41,352 nt of DNA from a virus. The notes beneath the pieces were generated by a model. The model worked only from the letters and a program-made list of their open reading frames with translations. It was not told where the DNA came from and searched no databases. Every line of letters begins with the position of its first letter. The stretch's first letter is position 1. The position numbers were made by a program, and so were the translations under genes. The stretch covers positions 1 through 41,352 of IMG/VR virus record IMGVR_UViG_3300036822_000048. One strand, 5' to 3'. Of the stretch, positions 30,557-37,083 are shown piece after piece.

Positions 30557-30819
30557 TGAGTGCCGCGAAGCAAGCCATGGGGGTGGGTGTCGTAGTGACG
30601 GCCAAGGCAGGCCCGCACAATGAACTGCTGCCCGCTGGTGCCACCGTCATTGTCATTGGTTTGGGGCCAAACCAAATGAACGATTTGCTGGACGACAAAA
30701 CCGCGTGGGTGGAGACCCCCGAAGGGCTGCCCGATGTGCTGTTGCTCTATGGGCGCGACGCGCGCGCCATTGCTGAAGCCATTGAGCGCAAGTTGGGCTT
30801 AAAGGTGCCGCTGCCATGA
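30556..30819 (+). CDS. Small protein of unknown function
   Basis: 87 residues from ATG 30556 that overlaps the previous TGA. Val/Gly-rich N-terminal half (GVGVVVTAKAG, ATVIVIGLGP) followed by an acidic helix (AIAEAIERKLG). Could be a small alpha/beta fold. Ends in overlap with the next start (ATGA at 30816). Nothing more can be said about function. Confidence 0.62.
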   Translation: MSAAKQAMGVGVVVTAKAGPHNELLPAGATVIVIGLGPNQMNDLLDDKTAWVETPEGLPDVLLLYGRDARAIAEAIERKLGLKVPLP

Positions 30820-31316
30820 ATGATGAAAATCCATGCCCGAATTGCAATGGCGCGACGGTGGAGGCCGTGGAAGGCGCTGAATTGACCTACGGTGTAGGTG
30901 AGGATGCTGTGCAAATTTCTTTCTTGCAGACTTTTCATACGTGCTTGGCGTGTGGCGAATCCTTCACCGATGTGGTCGGAGAGGCTGAGCGCAGTGAGGC
31001 GCTGGTGCAGCATCTACAAGGCGTGGTCCGCGAGTTGGAAGAGGAAGCAGAGGGCACTTACCAGCTGATAACGCGGCAAGGCCAAATATTGCAGGCCATA
31101 GCGAATGCCTTACACGGTGGCCCTCTTGAGGATGGCTGGTGGTCGCATCATGACTTGGCTGAGATGGCTGCGCGGCATCGCGCGGTCATGGTTGAAATTC
31201 GCGACAGGGTCAAATCTGTGTATGTCGCAGATCGCACGGATGAAGCAGACGCCACTACGCTGGCTTTGGCTATGGGCATGATTTGGGGTGCAGTCGATAA
31301 GGCGCTTAAGCCATGA
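30816..31316 (+). CDS. YgiT-type zinc-finger protein
   Basis: 166 residues. CPNCNGATVEAVEGAELTYG begins a YgiT/MqsA-type zinc finger whose second pair is CLACGESFTDVV, 33 residues later. After that comes a coiled helical segment (LQGVVRELEEEAEGTYQL) and a C-terminal Met/Ala-rich helix, not the usual HTH of MqsA antitoxins. It could therefore be a regulator fragment or an anti-toxin-like binding protein. Starts by ATGA overlap with the previous gene and ends the same way. Confidence 0.72.
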   Translation: MNDENPCPNCNGATVEAVEGAELTYGVGEDAVQISFLQTFHTCLACGESFTDVVGEAERSEALVQHLQGVVRELEEEAEGTYQLITRQGQILQAIANALHGGPLEDGWWSHHDLAEMAARHRAVMVEIRDRVKSVYVADRTDEADATTLALAMGMIWGAVDKALKP

Positions 31317-31579
31317 ACGATGAGCTAGCCCCCGGCGATCTTTGCGTAGTCATCAACATCGGTGGCGGCTATTGCCACGACTTTGGCCCCGGCACGATTG
31401 TGACTTTGGTGAAGTATGAGCGGTTCTACCGTGAGATGCGCTGGCGCTGCTTCAACCGGGGTTATCACACGGCATGGGCGCTGCCGCCCTGCCTGCGTAA
31501 GCTGCCGCCAGATCAATGGACAGCGGCTGATTTTGATTGGCGAGAGTTGCTTGAGCGAAAGGAGGTTGAAACATCGTGA
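31313..31579 (+). CDS. Small protein of unknown function, SH3-like start
   Basis: 88 residues, ATGA overlap at the start. LAPGDLCVVINIGGGYCHDFG and TIVTLVKYE have the pattern of a small beta barrel, followed by Trp-rich RWRCFNRG, WALPPCLRKLP. The end overlaps a strong AAAGGAGG ribosome-binding site for what follows. Not recognised. Confidence 0.62.
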   Translation: MNDELAPGDLCVVINIGGGYCHDFGPGTIVTLVKYERFYREMRWRCFNRGYHTAWALPPCLRKLPPDQWTAADFDWRELLERKEVETS

Positions 31580-31725
31580 ATTGTGAAAATACCCACGGCC
31601 TTGTTGGCTGTGCAAAACACTGTTTTTCCCGGTCTTTACCGGAAGTGGACACGGACTGTGAGAAAAGCAATTTGCGAGCAATGCGGGGGCCCGCGCCATG
31701 GGCATGGCGCAAAGCTCTGCCGTAA
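31576..31725 (+). CDS. Possible 49-residue Cys-containing protein (competing frame)
   Basis: GTG 31576 overlaps the previous TGA (GTGA) and lies ten bases after AAAGGAGG, so it has the best initiation context in this stretch. It encodes 49 residues with four cysteines, then TAA at 31723-31725. It overlaps the zinc-ribbon frame that starts at 31583. One of the two may be spurious, or both may be read. Included because start evidence is strong. Confidence 0.4.
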   Translation: MNCENTHGLVGCAKHCFSRSLPEVDTDCEKSNLRAMRGPAPWAWRKALP

Positions 31726-31807
31726 GTGTTACGTGCTAAATGCCCGCGCCAAGCGCACCCGTCAGGGTGAGGCAGTGAAATTGGCGAAATTATGGAAAGG
31801 AAGTTGA
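31583..31807 (+). CDS. Small zinc-ribbon protein
   Basis: 74 residues from GTG 31583, or about 49 from GTG 31658, which begins directly before the ribbon. ICEQCGGPRHGHGAKLCRKC gives a clear CxxC-13-CxxC zinc ribbon followed by a basic tail (RAKRTRQGEAVK). Such modules bind DNA, RNA or RNA polymerase. The start is uncertain because the strong SD upstream serves the GTG at 31576 better. Its end overlaps the next frame by 16 bases. Confidence 0.6.
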   Translation: MKIPTALLAVQNTVFPGLYRKWTRTVRKAICEQCGGPRHGHGAKLCRKCYVLNARAKRTRQGEAVKLAKLWKGS

Positions 31808-32436
31808 AGGTGGAATTTTCAAGGTATGCGAAGCGCCCAATGAGCCGCGTATATAGTCGAATTCAGCCAGAAAAAGTACGCGGCTGGGCGCTTGCGCCAA
31901 AGCCCGTGGGTTTATGGCTCACGGTGGATGGTGAATACGATTGGTATTGGTGGTGTCGCGCGGAGCGTTTCCCTTGTGGTCATCTGCGCTACAAGGTGCG
32001 CTTGGTCCATGAAGAGCGGCTATTGTGGTTGACCACAGAGCAGCAGCTGCATGACTTTACGACTAGTTTTAATGTCGATGTGACGGAGTATTTCCATAGA
32101 GAGGGCAAGCCCGATTTGAATTGGTATGGCCACTACATCAATTGGCGCGCCGTCGCTGAACGTTATTCTGGCATCGTGATTGCTCCGTATCAGTGGAATC
32201 TTCGCATGCAATACATGTGGTACTACACATGGGATTGCGCCAGCGCCTGTATCTGGGATGCCAGCTGCATTCGATCCTTGCGGCGCATGCGCTCAGGGGA
32301 AAAATTACGCTTGCGCGAATACACCAGGCTGCGCGCCAGGATGCGCAAGCATCCTAAGCGTATGCGCCAGCTTTCCAAGAGGATGTTTCCAAAGCTGCTA
32401 GCAGCCACGACAGCGCTCAAACAAGGAGAAAAATAA
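31792..32436 (+). CDS. Trp/Tyr-rich protein of unknown function
   Basis: 214 residues from ATG 31792; a GTG at 31810 with AGGAAG six bases upstream, just after the previous stop, is the more likely start. Notable aromatic motifs: WLTVDGEYDWYWWCRAERF, then YSGIVIAPYQWNLR and WYYTWDCASACIWD, followed by a very basic C-terminal third (RLRARMRKHPKRMRQLSK). The arrangement of GI-I-PY-W and W-D-CASxCIWD looks like a conserved enzyme-like core, but I cannot name it. Followed by an RHH-type gene in TAATG overlap, so they may work together. Confidence 0.7.
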   Translation: MERKLKVEFSRYAKRPMSRVYSRIQPEKVRGWALAPKPVGLWLTVDGEYDWYWWCRAERFPCGHLRYKVRLVHEERLLWLTTEQQLHDFTTSFNVDVTEYFHREGKPDLNWYGHYINWRAVAERYSGIVIAPYQWNLRMQYMWYYTWDCASACIWDASCIRSLRRMRSGEKLRLREYTRLRARMRKHPKRMRQLSKRMFPKLLAATTALKQGEK

Positions 32437-32636
32437 TGGCAAAACGGAGTAAGAAACCCGTGCGCGCGAAAAGGCGCGACAAGGTGACGATTCCATTGAG
32501 ATTGCCGCGTGATGTGTTCACTTTTTTGGTCAACACGGCTTTTTTTGCCGATGTTTCCTTAAATGATGTCATCAATGTATATCTTGCGACGCGCATTTAT
32601 GCCGCGAAAGAATTAGAAAAACAGGTGAAGAAGTGA
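32436..32636 (+). CDS. Small putative RHH/helical DNA-binding protein
   Basis: 66 residues, ATG 32436 after AAGGAG and overlapping the previous stop. Very basic N-terminus (AKRSKKPVRAKRRDK), then VTIPLRLPRDVFTFLVNTAF as a beta strand with following helix, then DVSLNDVINVYLATRIY, similar to ribbon-helix-helix proteins. Could bind operator DNA or act as an antitoxin partner for the preceding gene. Overlaps the next start (GTGA at 32633). Confidence 0.65.
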   Translation: MAKRSKKPVRAKRRDKVTIPLRLPRDVFTFLVNTAFFADVSLNDVINVYLATRIYAAKELEKQVKK

Positions 32637-32851
32637 AAATAACCAAATTTGGCAGCATTGTGGAAAGCCCTGGCGGCAATCTGTTTTTTAAGGGTTTCAG
32701 TGTCACTTATACGGACGATGTGCCGGTGAATCAGGCGCAATTGGGCAATGATTTGATTCGCGCGGTCATCAAGCGCTTGGAAAATGAACTGCGCGAAAGC
32801 CCCCCGGTTGCATTCAATACGCGTTTCCAAATCATGGAGAGCGGCCAGTGA
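32633..32851 (+). CDS. Small protein of unknown function
   Basis: 72 residues from GTG 32633. Beta-strand N-terminal half (MKITKFGSIVESPGG), then a helical second half with an acidic/basic helix (IRAVIKRLENELRES). Resembles small phage proteins of the nin region, which are often DNA-repair or recombination accessories, but no motif is seen. Ends in GTGA overlap with the SLOG gene. Confidence 0.6.
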   Translation: MKITKFGSIVESPGGNLFFKGFSVTYTDDVPVNQAQLGNDLIRAVIKRLENELRESPPVAFNTRFQIMESGQ

Positions 32852-33231
32852 AATTACTGGTGACCGGTGGCCGTGGCTACGATGACAAATTGTTTTTGTA
32901 TAACTACTTAGATGAATTTTTACTAGCTCAGCGCAATGAGGGCAAAGAAGTGCAGTTTCTGATTCACGGGGATGCGCGCGGCGCTGATCTACTCGCACAT
33001 GGCTGGGCCGTGGTGCGCAGTATTCAACCCGTGAGGGTGCCAGCACTGTGGACAGCCTACGGACAGCGCGCAGGGCGCATAAGGAACGCCAATATGCTGG
33101 CCCTTTGCCCTGATTTTCTCATTGCATTTCCCGGTGGGCATGGCACCGCTCACATGGTGAGCATCGCGAAGCGTGCCAATGTGCCAATGTTGATCGTCAA
33201 ACAAGAGGGGCAGCAGCATGAACGGATTTGA
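32848..33231 (+). CDS. SLOG-family (YspA/DUF2493-like) nucleotide-binding protein
   Basis: 127 residues from GTG 32848. A Rossmann-type core is visible: LLVTGGRGYDDK near the start, IHGDARGADLLAHGWA (about 50-65), and FPGGHGTAHMVSIAKRANVP (about 90-109), the SLOG-type GG and GT nucleotide-binding signatures. RNANMLALCPDFLIAFPGG is also typical. SLOG domains bind nucleotide-derived ligands and appear in several bacterial defence systems as sensors. In a phage it may bind or sequester such a ligand, which is inference. Overlaps neighbours on both sides. Confidence 0.8.
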   Translation: MKLLVTGGRGYDDKLFLYNYLDEFLLAQRNEGKEVQFLIHGDARGADLLAHGWAVVRSIQPVRVPALWTAYGQRAGRIRNANMLALCPDFLIAFPGGHGTAHMVSIAKRANVPMLIVKQEGQQHERI

Positions 33232-33586
33232 CCACGTGTTTAAGTACAAGATCGGCGATGAAGTGCGCATGAAAGTGCATCGGCCTGGCTACTCGCCGAA
33301 TGGTGCGCAGTTTACGCCGCAACCTCTGGTGGTGGTGGAGCGCTTGCTCCAAGAATGCTCCGGGGGTGTGCAAATCAGCTATAAAGTGCGCGCGCATATC
33401 GTGACGGGCCGCGAAATGTTCAGCAATGATCGCTCATACAACTTTTTGCAAGAGTTGGTGATGGTGACAGAGCCTGAATTGGTGCCCATGGAAGAGATTG
33501 AATTGAGCAAAGAGGCACCAGAACGCAAGCGCCGCCCTTCGCCATTGGTACCACCGGAGGACACCACTCCACCGGGTGACACGTGA
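33218..33586 (+). CDS. Small protein with SH3-like start
   Basis: 122 residues from ATG 33218 with AGGGG upstream, overlapping the SLOG gene by 14 bases. FKYKIGDEVRMKVHRPGYSP looks like the first strands of an SH3/KOW-like barrel, followed by a beta-rich middle and a Pro/Glu-rich disordered C-terminus (EAPERKRRPSPLVPPEDTT). May bind nucleic acid or a ribosomal partner. No family assigned. Confidence 0.62.
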   Translation: MNGFDHVFKYKIGDEVRMKVHRPGYSPNGAQFTPQPLVVVERLLQECSGGVQISYKVRAHIVTGREMFSNDRSYNFLQELVMVTEPELVPMEEIELSKEAPERKRRPSPLVPPEDTTPPGDT

Positions 33587-33822
33587 CGCCAGACCTATTT
33601 GCATGGATACCAAAGTATATCCGGCGCTGGACGCAAATAATCTGGTTTACGCGCGGCTGTGCTGTCTTCTCATGCACGATGTTTGCATTCAACACTGTGC
33701 GTGGTGATTATTTTTGGTCCGCCGTTCAACTCATCTGCTTAGGAGTAAATATCTCAACCATCGTTTTTTGCCTGAAACAACGCCGATTATTGGAGATACT
33801 CAAATGCCATTATTTGAAGTAG
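33583..33822 (+). CDS. Small two-helix membrane protein
   Basis: 79 residues from GTG 33583 overlapping the previous TGA (GTGA). Two hydrophobic segments are visible: about 19-37 (IIWFTRGCAVFSCTMFAF) and about 44-64 (FWSAVQLICLGVNISTIVF). The C-terminus is basic (LKQRRLLEILK). Could be a holin or anti-defence membrane protein; I found no dedicated lysis cassette elsewhere, so it is a candidate. Confidence 0.6.
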   Translation: MTPDLFAWIPKYIRRWTQIIWFTRGCAVFSCTMFAFNTVRGDYFWSAVQLICLGVNISTIVFCLKQRRLLEILKCHYLK

Positions 33823-34010
33823 CCATTTTGCAGATGCCGACAAAAAAGGAATTGGAGGAAGGCACGGGCCAGGAAAAATTATTGTTTGGTCCCAAGTGCG
33901 TGATTGCGCCAGACAAAGAATCGGCCGGCATTGTTGCCGTCACCGGTGATGATGCGCCGAAGGGCCTGGACGTGAACAGGGGGCGCGTGATTATTCGCCC
34001 TTTCTTATAG
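33804..34010 (+). CDS. Small conserved-looking phage protein
   Basis: 68 residues from ATG 33804 with TGGAGA seven bases upstream; a longer frame to 33714 is discarded. MPLFEVAILQMPTKKELEEG then VIAPDKESAGIVAV then RVIIRPF forms a compact beta-alpha-beta pattern (strand, helix, alternating strands). Proteins of this pattern occur in several podoviruses with unknown role. Not linked to neighbours by overlap at the 3' end (32-base gap). Confidence 0.65.
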   Translation: MPLFEVAILQMPTKKELEEGTGQEKLLFGPKCVIAPDKESAGIVAVTGDDAPKGLDVNRGRVIIRPFL

Positions 34011-34042
34011 ACCCTCCCCCGCGTGAGCGGGCAAGAGGGATA

Positions 34043-34225
34043 GTGCAGCCGCAAGTGTTGCGCCAAGCAGTACACCACGCGGCAGCTGTCGGCGCTTTCG
34101 ATGATTCGGCGCTTGAGGCAGCTGTGGGCCTGACGCCAGTGACGGCCAGCAATGTCATGTACACCAGCCCCAAGGCTGGAACGCAGAGCTATGACTTGGC
34201 TTCCTTCACCAGGGGAAAGGCGTGA
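34043..34225 (+). CDS. Small protein of unknown function
   Basis: 60 residues from GTG 34043 with AGAGGG close upstream. Ala/Val-rich N-terminal helix (VLRQAVHHAAAVGAF) followed by Ser/Thr-rich end. Its stop overlaps the start of the next gene by GTGA at 34222, which supports it as a real cistron. No motif. Confidence 0.52.
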   Translation: MQPQVLRQAVHHAAAVGAFDDSALEAAVGLTPVTASNVMYTSPKAGTQSYDLASFTRGKA

Positions 34226-34572
34226 AAGCATTCTCCTGGCCAAATCGCGGGACCGTGAGTGTTCAGTTTAGTCAGGATTGGTCTGAATGGTTCCATGGCC
34301 ACTATAACTGGCTGGGTTTTTGCGTTATCCATTTGGCCTATGAAGATGAAGTGATGGTGGGCAACCGTGAAATTACGGCTTGTCTGCTTGGCTTTCACGC
34401 GCGCGTAAGTTGGGTCTATAACGATCAAGCCGAGATGCGCCAGAGAATTGAGCGGCGCTTGAATGACTTCATGAATGAGGTGGGGGCTAAGTCTGTGGCC
34501 ATTCACCCCGCTGCCCTTGCTGACCTTCTGGCGAAAGTGGCCGAAGGCGAAAAGAAAAAAGATGACGAATGA
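34222..34572 (+). CDS. Small protein of unknown function
   Basis: 116 residues from GTG 34222 after AGGGGAAAGG. Beta-rich first half with many aromatics (FSQDWSEWFHGHYNWLGFC, YEDEVMVGNREITACLLGF), then a helical, charged C-terminus (QRIERRLNDFMNEVG, KVAEGEKKKDDE). No cysteine pair or catalytic motif. Overlaps the following gene by 11 bases. Confidence 0.62.
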   Translation: MKAFSWPNRGTVSVQFSQDWSEWFHGHYNWLGFCVIHLAYEDEVMVGNREITACLLGFHARVSWVYNDQAEMRQRIERRLNDFMNEVGAKSVAIHPAALADLLAKVAEGEKKKDDE

Positions 34573-34768
34573 GTACCCGCAATGGATTTGCGCTGAATGT
34601 GGCCGCGAGTTATCGCGATATAGCGCGAAGCTCGCGGACCTATTCGCTACCTTTCACATGCCGGACCTCGAAGACTCAAGCGATGTTTGCGGCTGGTGCG
34701 GCGCGAACGATAAGCCCCTTACAGAGCCGCGTGATTATGGCTTCCCTCGCAGACCAGAGACACAATGA
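34562..34768 (+). CDS. Small zinc-ribbon protein
   Basis: 68 residues from ATG 34562; competing frames at 34475 and 34569 are rejected because only this one carries the motif. ICAECGREL and DVCGWCGANDKPLTEPRDYG give a four-cysteine zinc ribbon with a conserved C-terminal phrase. Such ribbons in phages often bind DNA or RNA polymerase. The upstream SD is weak. The next gene starts by ATGA overlap at 34765. Confidence 0.72.
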   Translation: MTNEYPQWICAECGRELSRYSAKLADLFATFHMPDLEDSSDVCGWCGANDKPLTEPRDYGFPRRPETQ

Positions 34769-34950
34769 AAGCTGAACAAAATCGCCAAGTGATGTGCCTA
34801 ACGAAGATGCGCTATTCTTCGCGCATTGATGCCAAGATCATGGCAACGCGTTGCGCTGAGCGGCGCGGCGGCAGTTATCGGGCCTATCAGTGTCCGTGGT
34901 GCTTTGGCTGGCATCTGACCAAGCGGGAGCATGAGCATGCGATTCCGTGA
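34765..34950 (+). CDS. Small Cys-rich protein, zinc-finger-like
   Basis: 61 residues from ATG 34765 (ATGA overlap). QCPWCFGWHLTK near the end is a short CxxC plus Trp-His motif, preceded by a basic helical start (MKAEQNRQVMCLTKMRYSS). A His-rich tail (REHEHAIP) may complete a metal site. Typical small phage zinc protein; function unknown. Confidence 0.65.
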   Translation: MKAEQNRQVMCLTKMRYSSRIDAKIMATRCAERRGGSYRAYQCPWCFGWHLTKREHEHAIP

Positions 34951-35182
34951 ACATCGCGGGGGTCTGGATGATTCACTGGCGACTACTATTACCGTGGCCG
35001 ACAAGGCCGCGCTCATGGCGCACGTGACGCAGCTGCTTGAAGCCTATCCTGGCGCGCCACCGGTGACTGAAAAAACAATCCACGCGGAACATTTAATTTA
35101 CGATCAGCGCTGTGATTGGGATACCTTCATTGTGACCTTGGATGATTATGGCGTGGTGGGCTTCACGGACGGGCCCATATGA
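34937..35182 (+). CDS. Small protein of unknown function
   Basis: 81 residues from ATG 34937, eight bases after GGGAG (ATG 34931 is two codons upstream and only one base from it). Overlaps the previous gene by 14 bases. Contains a helical middle (LMAHVTQLLEAYPG) and an acidic strand-rich end (FIVTLDDYGVVGFTD). No motif recognised. Ends with ATGA overlap of the next gene. Confidence 0.6.
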   Translation: MRFREHRGGLDDSLATTITVADKAALMAHVTQLLEAYPGAPPVTEKTIHAEHLIYDQRCDWDTFIVTLDDYGVVGFTDGPI

Positions 35183-35424
35183 CGTGGGATGACTGGATTA
35201 AGAGCCGTCCAGCATGTGTGCAAGCGCTGGCAAAAGAATTCCCGCTTAACACTAGTTTTCAAATAGAAGATGGCGACAAGTGGTATTTGGTCGGCTACAC
35301 CGAAGACGATAAATTGATTGTCTCGCGCTTCGATCCATTCAAGGAATACACGCGCGCCATGGAAGATCGCAGCTATATATGCGCGTCGCATATTCGCAAA
35401 CACTTCTATAAAGACCAACATTGA
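35179..35424 (+). CDS. Small protein of unknown function
   Basis: 81 residues from ATG 35179 (ATGA overlap). Begins with a helical, aromatic stretch (MTWDDWIKSRPACVQALAKE), followed by DKWYLVGYTEDDKLIVSRFDP, a beta pair with acidic turn, and a basic helical end (ASHIRKHFY). Resembles other short nin-region proteins of unknown job. TTGA overlap leads to the next short gene. Confidence 0.6.
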   Translation: MTWDDWIKSRPACVQALAKEFPLNTSFQIEDGDKWYLVGYTEDDKLIVSRFDPFKEYTRAMEDRSYICASHIRKHFYKDQH

Positions 35425-35585
35425 TCTTGCAAATAACAGCGCCGCATTTTTGCGCTGGCGTGGTGCTAGCTAAGAATGGCGTGGGTGAGCGCGCCGCGCC
35501 GATCTTGCGCTATATGGTGGGGTGGACCTTCCCGGCGATTATTCAGTATTGCAGCAAGAAAAAATGGCACATGGCAGTGATATGA
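35421..35585 (+). CDS. 54-residue conserved-looking phage protein (short, easily missed)
   Basis: TTG 35421 overlaps the preceding TGA (TTGA); a second TTG follows two codons on. The 54 residues include the phrase APHFCAGVVLAKNG and RAAPILRYMVGW, ending CSKKKWHMAVI, a pattern I associate with short phage proteins of unknown role. Its TGA (35583-35585) overlaps the start of the next gene as ATGA at 35582. Both overlaps support it as a real cistron although it is under 60 codons. Confidence 0.65.
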   Translation: MILQITAPHFCAGVVLAKNGVGERAAPILRYMVGWTFPAIIQYCSKKKWHMAVI

Positions 35586-35851
35586 AAGCGCCATTCACGA
35601 TTGAGCATCACCCTGGCTGGACTGGCGCATTTACGCGCCACCAGGCGCGGGAAGCCAATTACCCGAACGGCTGCCGCATTCAGAAGATCAAAGAGGACCA
35701 AGGCGACGCCACGCCTTTGGGGACGCAGGGCACAGTGTTGGGCTCCGTCCATGTGAATGGTCCTGGCTTGGGCACTGCCTACTTTGTGGAGTGGGACAAC
35801 AAACCGAATTGCGCGCGCTTTGTGGTGGAATGGAAGCTGGCGCGGGCTTAG
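35582..35851 (+). CDS. Small protein of unknown function
   Basis: 89 residues from ATG 35582, which overlaps the TGA of the short gene just before it; starts at 35564 or 35522 would lie deep inside that gene. Has a beta-barrel feel (GTQGTVLGSVHVNG, AYFVEWDNKPNCARFVVEWK), as in SH3-type or DUF1653-like small proteins. Last gene of the nin-like block before the terminator at 35992. Confidence 0.68.
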   Translation: MKAPFTIEHHPGWTGAFTRHQAREANYPNGCRIQKIKEDQGDATPLGTQGTVLGSVHVNGPGLGTAYFVEWDNKPNCARFVVEWKLARA

Positions 35852-35867
35852 GGTGTACGCGGGTGAT

Positions 35868-35888
35868 GGCAGCACCCGCGCACACATC
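35868..35888 (+). other. Small hairpin after the last nin-like gene
   Basis: GCGGGTG and CACCCGC around 35859-35880 form a perfect 7-bp stem with a 7-base loop, just after the stop at 35851. No T run follows, so it is a pausing or processing element rather than a terminator. Position is approximate by a few bases. Confidence 0.4.
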
Positions 35889-35991
35889 AAACACCATCAA
35901 ACACAAACAAGAGAAGGCGACGCGGAGTATATGCCAGCGATAACGCCAGGCAAACGCATACAAATCAGCTGAAACAATCCTAACTCTACTG

Positions 35992-36024
35992 GGCGCGTCA
36001 TCTCTTTGACGCGCCTCTTTTTTT
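35992..36024 (+). terminator. Rho-independent terminator before the Q-like gene
   Basis: GGCGCGTCA (35992-36000) and TGACGCGCC (36007-36015) form a perfect 9-bp stem with a 6-base loop, followed by TCTTTTTTT (36016-36024). It ends the nin-like transcript 20 bases before the Q-like antiterminator gene. Late genes beyond it therefore need antitermination or a promoter close to 36030. Confidence 0.93.
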
Positions 36025-36043
36025 GTCGCATCTTCCGCGCTCA

Positions 36044-36454
36044 ATGATTGCTGAAACGCGCAGACGGCTGAAGGAATGGGGATGCTGGGCCTGTGGTGGT
36101 GACCCGTCCGTGTCATCGATGTTCAAGGTGATGTTTGGGCGCGGCTCGCAAAGCTTGACCTACATGCCCGATCACATCCAAGAAATTGACCACATCATCT
36201 GTACTTCTCCCCCTGACATTCGCGCCATTCTCATCAAGTTCTACACGCAAGGTGGCACCATCCAAGACAAGGCACTCAGCATAGGTTTAGACCGGCGCAC
36301 CCTCATGCGTCGCGTGGATCGTGCCGACTGGTACGTCCACTCACGTCTTGACATGCTGCCCACGATAAGCGCATCTTCGCGCCAGAATGAGTTTGGTGTC
36401 ACCAAACTCCGACATAGGCCCCTTCGCGGCCACTCCCTGACTCCAACTACCTGA
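36044..36454 (+). CDS. Q-like late antiterminator
   Basis: 136 residues from ATG 36044; the frame to 36023 would start in the terminator. LKEWGCWACGG, then IQEIDHIICTSPPDIR and ILIKFYTQGGTIQDKALSIG, LDRRTLMRRVDRADWYV follow the Phage_antitermQ layout: N-terminal helix with W-G-x-W, then a sigma-like HTH with the phrase A-x-x-x-G-x-x-x-R-T-L. Q binds near the late promoter and lets RNA polymerase pass terminators. No good SD is visible, so translation may depend on antiterminated transcripts or be weak. Confidence 0.72.
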   Translation: MIAETRRRLKEWGCWACGGDPSVSSMFKVMFGRGSQSLTYMPDHIQEIDHIICTSPPDIRAILIKFYTQGGTIQDKALSIGLDRRTLMRRVDRADWYVHSRLDMLPTISASSRQNEFGVTKLRHRPLRGHSLTPTT

Positions 36455-36466
36455 AGGATTGCCACC

Positions 36467-36649
36467 ATGGCCAAGTCTTACAATGAGAATCGTGAGTCTG
36501 TGAAAGGCATGAGCCGATCCCACGGCAAGGGTACTGAGACGGTAAAAGAGATTGAGCATGTGGGCGGCAGTGGCGAGCATTGCGTACGCTTCAAGATGCC
36601 AGAAGGCGTGGTGGACCACTCGAATGTGCGCAGTACTCTGAAGGAGTAA
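36467..36649 (+). CDS. Small protein of unknown function
   Basis: 60 residues from ATG 36467, preceded by AAGGA. Polar and charged: NENRESVKGMSRSHGKG, then a strand ETVKEIEHVGG and HCVRFKMPEG. Might be a small DNA- or terminase-associated protein at the start of the packaging block. Family unknown. Confidence 0.62.
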   Translation: MAKSYNENRESVKGMSRSHGKGTETVKEIEHVGGSGEHCVRFKMPEGVVDHSNVRSTLKE

Positions 36650-36654
36650 GCGCC

Positions 36655-36888
36655 GTGCCAATCATCCCGTCCATGGCGTTGCAGACGCCACCGAAGGTGG
36701 GAGGGCTTGCACCGTCGCTGCTGTCGGCTGGGCCTAGGCCCATGCGCACCATTCAGCCCGTATTCAGTCCCATGCGCACGGCGCAAGTGCAGACGCCAGG
36801 CCAGGCCGCGCAGGCTCAAGGCCTGCCGCATTACTCATTGAGCCCAGAGCCAGGCATCGGCATGAACAATCGGAATAGGTTCAGGTGA
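36655..36888 (+). CDS. Small Pro/Gln-rich protein
   Basis: 77 residues from GTG 36655, with AAGGAG eight bases upstream; the longer frame to 36580 is discarded. Low complexity (Pro, Ala, Gln, Ser) with PRPMRTIQPVFSPMRTAQVQ and a Gln-rich middle, ending with basic NNRNRFR. Probably disordered. May be virion- or terminase-associated, judged only from its position. Confidence 0.62.
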   Translation: MPIIPSMALQTPPKVGGLAPSLLSAGPRPMRTIQPVFSPMRTAQVQTPGQAAQAQGLPHYSLSPEPGIGMNNRNRFR

Positions 36889-36891
36889 GCT

Positions 36892-37083
36892 ATGCCCAAA
36901 ATCCAATTTGATCCGCGCAGCAACACCAAGAATGGCAAGCCACGGCAAGAGCCGTATGAGAAGGAAAACGGCGCGCGGCTGGTGGCTAAGGCCAAAAAGA
37001 ATGAGTACGACCCCGGCGCTGGGCAATTTCGCATTGGTGAGAATCAGGCTAAGAAGATCAATCACGACGCGATGCCGAAGTAA
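36892..37083 (+). CDS. Small basic protein of unknown function
   Basis: 63 residues from ATG 36892 with AGGTGAG upstream. Lys/Asn/Gly-rich with repeated KKN and NTKNGKPRQEPYEKENG stretches, low in hydrophobics, likely disordered. Its stop overlaps the next start (TAATG at 37083). Not recognised. Confidence 0.62.
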   Translation: MPKIQFDPRSNTKNGKPRQEPYEKENGARLVAKAKKNEYDPGAGQFRIGENQAKKINHDAMPK

